Under the pieces are notes generated by a model. That model worked only from the letters and a program-made list of their open reading frames with translations, was not told the origin of the DNA and ran no database searches. A stretch of DNA of 64,000 nucleotides from an uncultured Bacteroides sp. Its GTDB lineage: Bacteria; Bacteroidota; Bacteroidia; Bacteroidales; Bacteroidaceae. Positions 60,247 through 64,000 of the stretch are shown in pieces. The position numbers and the translations under genes are program-made. The stretch is from contig CAUDXH010000004.1 in assembly GCA_958453305.1 (NCBI GenBank), positions 1 through 64,000 of the forward strand, given 5' to 3'. How positions within the stretch are numbered: position 1 is the first letter of the stretch; each line of letters begins with the position of its first letter.

Positions 60247-61782
60247 ATGAAGAATCTTGCTTTTCTAGTGGCATTCATAAGTCTGTTTTTAGGAGCTTGT
60301 ACAGCTCAGCAAGAAGGCGGACAGCAAGTAACGGAAAAAGGAACCGTTTGGAGCTGGGACAACGGGACGATTGTAGTTGAAAGTCCGGAGCGTCCGGCAG
60401 GTCAAGAAAGTGCTTTGGGTATGACCGCTCCTAAACTGGAAGCTGTAAGAGTAGGTTTCGTAGGTGTAGGAATGCGTGGAGTAAGTGCGGTGGCACGCTT
60501 TACCCATATACCGGGAGTTGAAATTGTAGCTATTTGTGATTACGAAAAAGAAAGAGCTGAAGCATGCCAGAAATATTTGAAGCAAACTTCTATGCCGAAA
60601 GCAACTGTATACGGAGGCGAAAAAGGATATGAAGAATTATGTAAACGCGATGACATCGACTTGGTTTATGTAGCAACCGACTGGCTGCACCACTTCCCGG
60701 TAGCCATGTGTGCCATGGAAAACGGAAAGCATGTAGCGATAGAAGTTCCCTCTGCCATGAATCTGAAAGAATGCTGGTCATTGATTGATACCAGTGAAAG
60801 AACACGTAAGCACTGCTTTATCCTTGAAAACTGCTGTTATGACTGGTTCGAGATGAATACGTTGAATATGGCACAGCAAGGCGTTTTCGGTGAGGTTGTC
60901 CGTGCTCAGGGAGCTTATATTCATAACTTAAGTCAGTTCTGGGACTACTATTGGAAAAACGGCGAGAACGATAAGTTAGGCTGGCGTTTGGATTATAATA
61001 TGAAGCATCGTGGCGATGTATATGCCACTCATGGCTTAGGTCCTGTAGCTCAGGCTTTAGATATTCACCGAGGCGACCGTATGAAGACTTTGGTGGCAAT
61101 GGATACAAAATCAGTAATCGGTAAGGAACTGGTAGAAAAGAGAACCGGAACTGCTTGTGAAGAATTCCGTAATGGCGACCATACTACTACCCTGATTCGC
61201 ACTGAAAACGGAAAAGTAATTGAAATACAGCATAATGTAATGACTCCGCAGCCTTATAACCGTTTATATCAGTTAACGGGTACTAAAGGCTTTGCCAATA
61301 AGTATCCGGTAGAAGGCTATGCTCTCGATGCTGAACAGATGACAGCTTCGGGTGTAGCTCCGAAGGTAGACAACTTAAATTCGCACGGATTCCTTCCCCA
61401 GTCGGAAGTAGAGGCATTGGTTGAGAAATACCAGCACCCTATTTTGAAAAAATACGGAAAGACAGCTAAAGAAGTAGGAGGTCATGGAGGTATGGACTTT
61501 ATCATGGATAGCCGTTTGATTTATTGTTTGCAGAACGGATTACCGCTTGATATGGACGTATACGATTTGGCAGAATGGTGCTGCTTGGCAGAGTTGGGCG
61601 AATTGTCAATGGATCATAACTGTGCTCCGGTAGCCTTCCCTGACTTTACTCGTGGCGACTGGAATAAGGTGAAAGGTTATAAGCATGCTTATGCTTCGGA
61701 AGCCGATGAAAAAGCAGCTCTGGAAAAGGCTGAAGCGTTTACTAAATGCTTGAAGGAAAGAGGTGCTAAAGACTGGAAATAA
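60247..61782 (+). CDS. GH109-like Gfo/Idh/MocA oxidoreductase-fold lipoprotein
   Basis: 511 aa, with a lipobox near FLGAC (residues 14-18), so it is exported. NAD(H)-binding Rossmann motif VGFVGVGMRG (about 68-77), then the C-terminal domain with QGVFGEVVRAQGAYIHN and GDVYATHGLGPVAQAL, typical of GH109. The best known members remove terminal alpha-GalNAc (blood group A antigen) through an NAD-dependent mechanism. Non-GH109 oxidoreductases share the fold. It is transcribed alone and divergent from the sulfatase operon, upstream of a susC. Confidence 0.85.
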   Translation: MKNLAFLVAFISLFLGACTAQQEGGQQVTEKGTVWSWDNGTIVVESPERPAGQESALGMTAPKLEAVRVGFVGVGMRGVSAVARFTHIPGVEIVAICDYEKERAEACQKYLKQTSMPKATVYGGEKGYEELCKRDDIDLVYVATDWLHHFPVAMCAMENGKHVAIEVPSAMNLKECWSLIDTSERTRKHCFILENCCYDWFEMNTLNMAQQGVFGEVVRAQGAYIHNLSQFWDYYWKNGENDKLGWRLDYNMKHRGDVYATHGLGPVAQALDIHRGDRMKTLVAMDTKSVIGKELVEKRTGTACEEFRNGDHTTTLIRTENGKVIEIQHNVMTPQPYNRLYQLTGTKGFANKYPVEGYALDAEQMTASGVAPKVDNLNSHGFLPQSEVEALVEKYQHPILKKYGKTAKEVGGHGGMDFIMDSRLIYCLQNGLPLDMDVYDLAEWCCLAELGELSMDHNCAPVAFPDFTRGDWNKVKGYKHAYASEADEKAALEKAEAFTKCLKERGAKDWK

Positions 61783-61832
61783 GTAGACTTAATTGAGAGC
61801 TGCTGGTTGAAACAGCAAAAGTGTTTTAATAA

Positions 61833-61868
61833 AATGGTGGGGGTCACTGACTCCCACCATTGTTTTTT
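61833..61868 (+). terminator. Terminator of the GH109-like gene
   Basis: AATGGTGGGGGTCA (61833-61846) pairs with TGACTCCCACCATT (61848-61861), followed by GTTTTTTT. The rest of the 61869-62070 gap holds nothing recognised. Confidence 0.8.
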
Positions 61869-62070
61869 TAAAGGGCTCACCTTCAAGTTTTCAAGACCCC
61901 AAATTACCCCCATCTTTTCATTGTCTAAGCCCTAAAAACATCCATACGCAAGCATGTATATACCCTTCAGACGCAAAAAAATAATACCTTAAAACCCTCA
62001 AATAAGGCGTTTTAGTTAGATTTGGACTAAAAATTAGTGATTATTGAACATTTATTGAAGCCGGTACTTC

Positions 62071-62078
62071 TACTTTTG
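62071..62078 (+). promoter_or_regulatory. -7 box of the SusC-like gene
   Basis: TACTTTTG; a 68-base leader follows. The spacing to upstream TTG elements is poor, so activator dependence is possible. Confidence 0.5.
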
Positions 62079-62152
62079 CAGTGCATTTGGCAGGGAATGC
62101 CGATGCAAAGAGATGTGTTAACAGTAAATTTTAATATCATGAAAGAATGCTT

Positions 62153-64000
62153 ATGAAAAAGATTAGCTTCGTTTTTCTTTTGCTCCTTTTATCATTTCCT
62201 TTAGGAGCGTTAGCACAGCAGCAGATTCAGGGACAAGTTTTCGATGAAACGGGGGAAACCGTTATCGGAGCATCCGTTGCTGTGAAGGGTACAACAACCG
62301 GTGGTATAACCGATTTTAATGGAGAGTTCTCCGTGCCGGGTAAGGTGGGCGATGTGCTTACCATTTCTTATATCGGTTATTCCTCCATCGATGTAAAAAT
62401 CACCAAACTTACGGGTAACGTTATTACGTTGAAAGAAGACACCGAACTGCTGGAAGAAGTTGTGGTAGTGGGTATGGATAAGCAGAAACGTAATACCATT
62501 ACGGCTGCCGTAGCTACCGTAAAATCGGAAGCCATTACTTCTCGTCCGGTAACCGATTTGACCAGTGCTTTGCAGGGTAACGTAGCCGGTTTGAACTTTG
62601 CTTCCGATGCTTCTGCAAACGGAGTAGGTGGTGAAACCGGTGCTGAAATCAAGTTCAACATCCGCGGTATCGGTTCTATTAATGGGGGTGAACCTTATGT
62701 ATTGGTCGATGGTATCGAACAGAGCATGCAGAACGTAAACCCTGCCGACATTGAAAGCATCAGTGTATTGAAAGATGCTTCGGCAGCAGCTGTTTATGGT
62801 GCGCGTGCAGCTTATGGTGTGGTATTGGTTACTACCAAGAGCGGTAAACAAGAAAAGGCACGAGTTTCTTACCGTGGTACAGTGGGTGTGAGTTCACCTA
62901 TTAACATGCCTCAGATGATGAGTTCACTGGAATGGGCACGCTATAACAACGAGCGCGACTTGAGCATGGGACGTACACCGCAGGTTTCGCAGAAGACCAT
63001 TGAAAAGATGCAGGGATTTATCAACAATCCGTATTCAGCTGAGTTTCCGGGTATCGAGCCGAATCAGGCTGGCGATGGCTGGGCAGCAGCCGATAACGCA
63101 CAGTATGGTAATACCGACTGGTTCGACTATTATTTCCGCGACCGTGCTCTCCGTCATTCTCATAACATCAGTATTCAGGGTGGTTCTGAAAAGAGCACTT
63201 ACTATGTAGGTTTAGGTTACATTTATCAGGAAGGTTTGATGGACCGTGTACAGGATGATTTGGAAAAATATAACGTAAACACCAAATTCTCTATCCGTGC
63301 AAACGACTGGTTGAAGTTTAATTTCAACAATAACATCTCTTTGAATATCTTGGATCGTCCGTTGGCTAACCAGACTATCTTCTACGGTACTATCGCCAAT
63401 ATGTCACCGAGTAGAGTGACTCAACTCCCGGTAGAACAGTCTCAATATGCTACTCCTACTTGGAACGAATTGTACTATATGCAGAAATCAGCCTACAATC
63501 AGACTCGTATTTCTGATGCGATGTCGTTCTCAGCCATCATCAACCCGCTGGAAGGACTGGAATTTATGGGCGACATGAAAGCACGTTTCGATGTTGAAAA
63601 CAACAGCTTTGAATTGCGTAAAAATGCATTTGCTCAGCCAAACGGTACCATTGTTGAAACTTCAGGTAGCCGTCAGGGTTATCACTATCCGGGTATGAAA
63701 TGGCAGAACACACAGTTTGGTTCATATACTCGCGGTAGTGTATTCAATTACTACCTGTCACCCAGCGTATCGGGTTCATATACCCATCAGTGGGGCGACC
63801 ATTTCTTTAAGGCAATGGCAGGTTACCAGATGGAATTGCAGAAAAATTCAAGCGAGTTCCTGTATAAAGACGGCATGATGAGTGAAGATATTTACTCATT
63901 CGACAATGCCAACGGAACTCCGTATGCCGGTGAAGCCCGCAGCCACTGGGCTACCATGGGTATGTATGCCCGTTTGAACTGGAACTACCAGAATGTATAT
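62153..64000 (+). CDS. SusC/RagA family TonB-linked outer membrane protein (partial, 5' part)
   Basis: 616 codons are inside the window; the gene continues past the end. Signal peptide (LLLLLSFPLGALAQQ, to residue 22), a carboxypeptidase-regulatory-like domain (about 23-105, GETVIGASVAVKGT pattern) and the plug domain (about 115-230, with KFNIRGIGSINGGEPYVLVDG and VLKDASAAAVYGARA) are complete, and the beta-barrel begins. Expected to import oligosaccharides with a SusD partner that would lie downstream. ATG 62153 is the only start giving a signal peptide. Confidence 0.96.
   Translation, partial: MKKISFVFLLLLLSFPLGALAQQQIQGQVFDETGETVIGASVAVKGTTTGGITDFNGEFSVPGKVGDVLTISYIGYSSIDVKITKLTGNVITLKEDTELLEEVVVVGMDKQKRNTITAAVATVKSEAITSRPVTDLTSALQGNVAGLNFASDASANGVGGETGAEIKFNIRGIGSINGGEPYVLVDGIEQSMQNVNPADIESISVLKDASAAAVYGARAAYGVVLVTTKSGKQEKARVSYRGTVGVSSPINMPQMMSSLEWARYNNERDLSMGRTPQVSQKTIEKMQGFINNPYSAEFPGIEPNQAGDGWAAADNAQYGNTDWFDYYFRDRALRHSHNISIQGGSEKSTYYVGLGYIYQEGLMDRVQDDLEKYNVNTKFSIRANDWLKFNFNNNISLNILDRPLANQTIFYGTIANMSPSRVTQLPVEQSQYATPTWNELYYMQKSAYNQTRISDAMSFSAIINPLEGLEFMGDMKARFDVENNSFELRKNAFAQPNGTIVETSGSRQGYHYPGMKWQNTQFGSYTRGSVFNYYLSPSVSGSYTHQWGDHFFKAMAGYQMELQKNSSEFLYKDGMMSEDIYSFDNANGTPYAGEARSHWATMGMYARLNWNYQNVY

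Noticed and set aside
62210..62851. Minus-strand ORF of 213 codons
   Set aside because: Antisense to the SusC-like gene, which has a clear signal peptide and plug domain.
1..64000. tRNA, rRNA, insertion sequence, prophage or replication origin
   Set aside because: None seen by eye; no cloverleaf, transposase or integrase motif was recognised.

Overview
This is chromosomal DNA from a member of the Bacteroidales, most likely Bacteroides or Phocaeicola. The evidence is: many promoters of the Bacteroidetes type (a -33 TTTG/TTG about 19-21 bases before a -7 box TAnnTTTG), weak ribosome-binding sites, a SusC-type receptor, a hybrid two-component sensor next to glycosidases, S-type sulfatase and GH20/GH2/GH97/GH109 enzymes. 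Species cannot be named from the sequence alone. No rRNA, tRNA, IS element or CRISPR array was seen. About 49 protein-coding loci, two putative small RNAs and many intrinsic terminators are listed.

Layout: 1-6217 is a complete late biotin operon (leader ORF, bioB-A-F-G-C-D) that opens with an unrecognised 147-aa ORF. A strong terminator hairpin lies inside the 3' end of that ORF, and its stop codon overlaps the bioB start. 6200-9000 holds two small hypothetical genes and a U32 family enzyme. 9000-11910 is a minus-strand operon (CDF metal transporter, sugar epimerase, PAP2 phosphatase). 12177-15860 holds RNase R, a 43-aa basic micro-ORF, an AGTACT-rich repeat and serine acetyltransferase. 15950-16550 carries two tandem copies of a promoter-hairpin-terminator unit that look like small RNA genes. 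16560-24100 is a small arabinan module: GH43 and GH51 on the minus strand, divergent from a hybrid two-component regulator, with a likely operator between them. 24223-31330 holds GH97, a CPBP protease, a DEAD-box helicase and an MsbA-like exporter.

31500-39880 is an envelope glycan region: lipid A-type acyltransferase, several glycosyltransferases (GT2, GT8, GT90, DUF5672) and an MBOAT/SGNH acylation pair. 39887-43323 has a metallophosphoesterase broken by an in-frame TAG and a LTA-synthase-like sulfatase-fold enzyme. 43433-49875 is housekeeping: TypA/BipA, ribosomal protein S15, LuxS and MtnN (both acting on the S-adenosylhomocysteine pathway) and a YfhO-like membrane protein. 50000-52000 is an accessory pocket: a 5'-truncated TlpA-like gene and a tightly overlapping micro-ORF/DUF3791/DUF3990/DUF3791 operon that resembles a toxin-antitoxin module.

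52115-64000 is a host-glycan region: a minus-strand operon of S-type sulfatase, GH20 hexosaminidase and a GH2 beta-galactosidase with a lectin-like N-terminus. It is followed on the plus strand by a GH109-like lipoprotein and the first 616 codons of a SusC/RagA receptor that runs off the end. Together these fit stepwise removal of sulfate, GlcNAc/GalNAc and galactose from mucin-type glycans, although substrate specificity is an inference.
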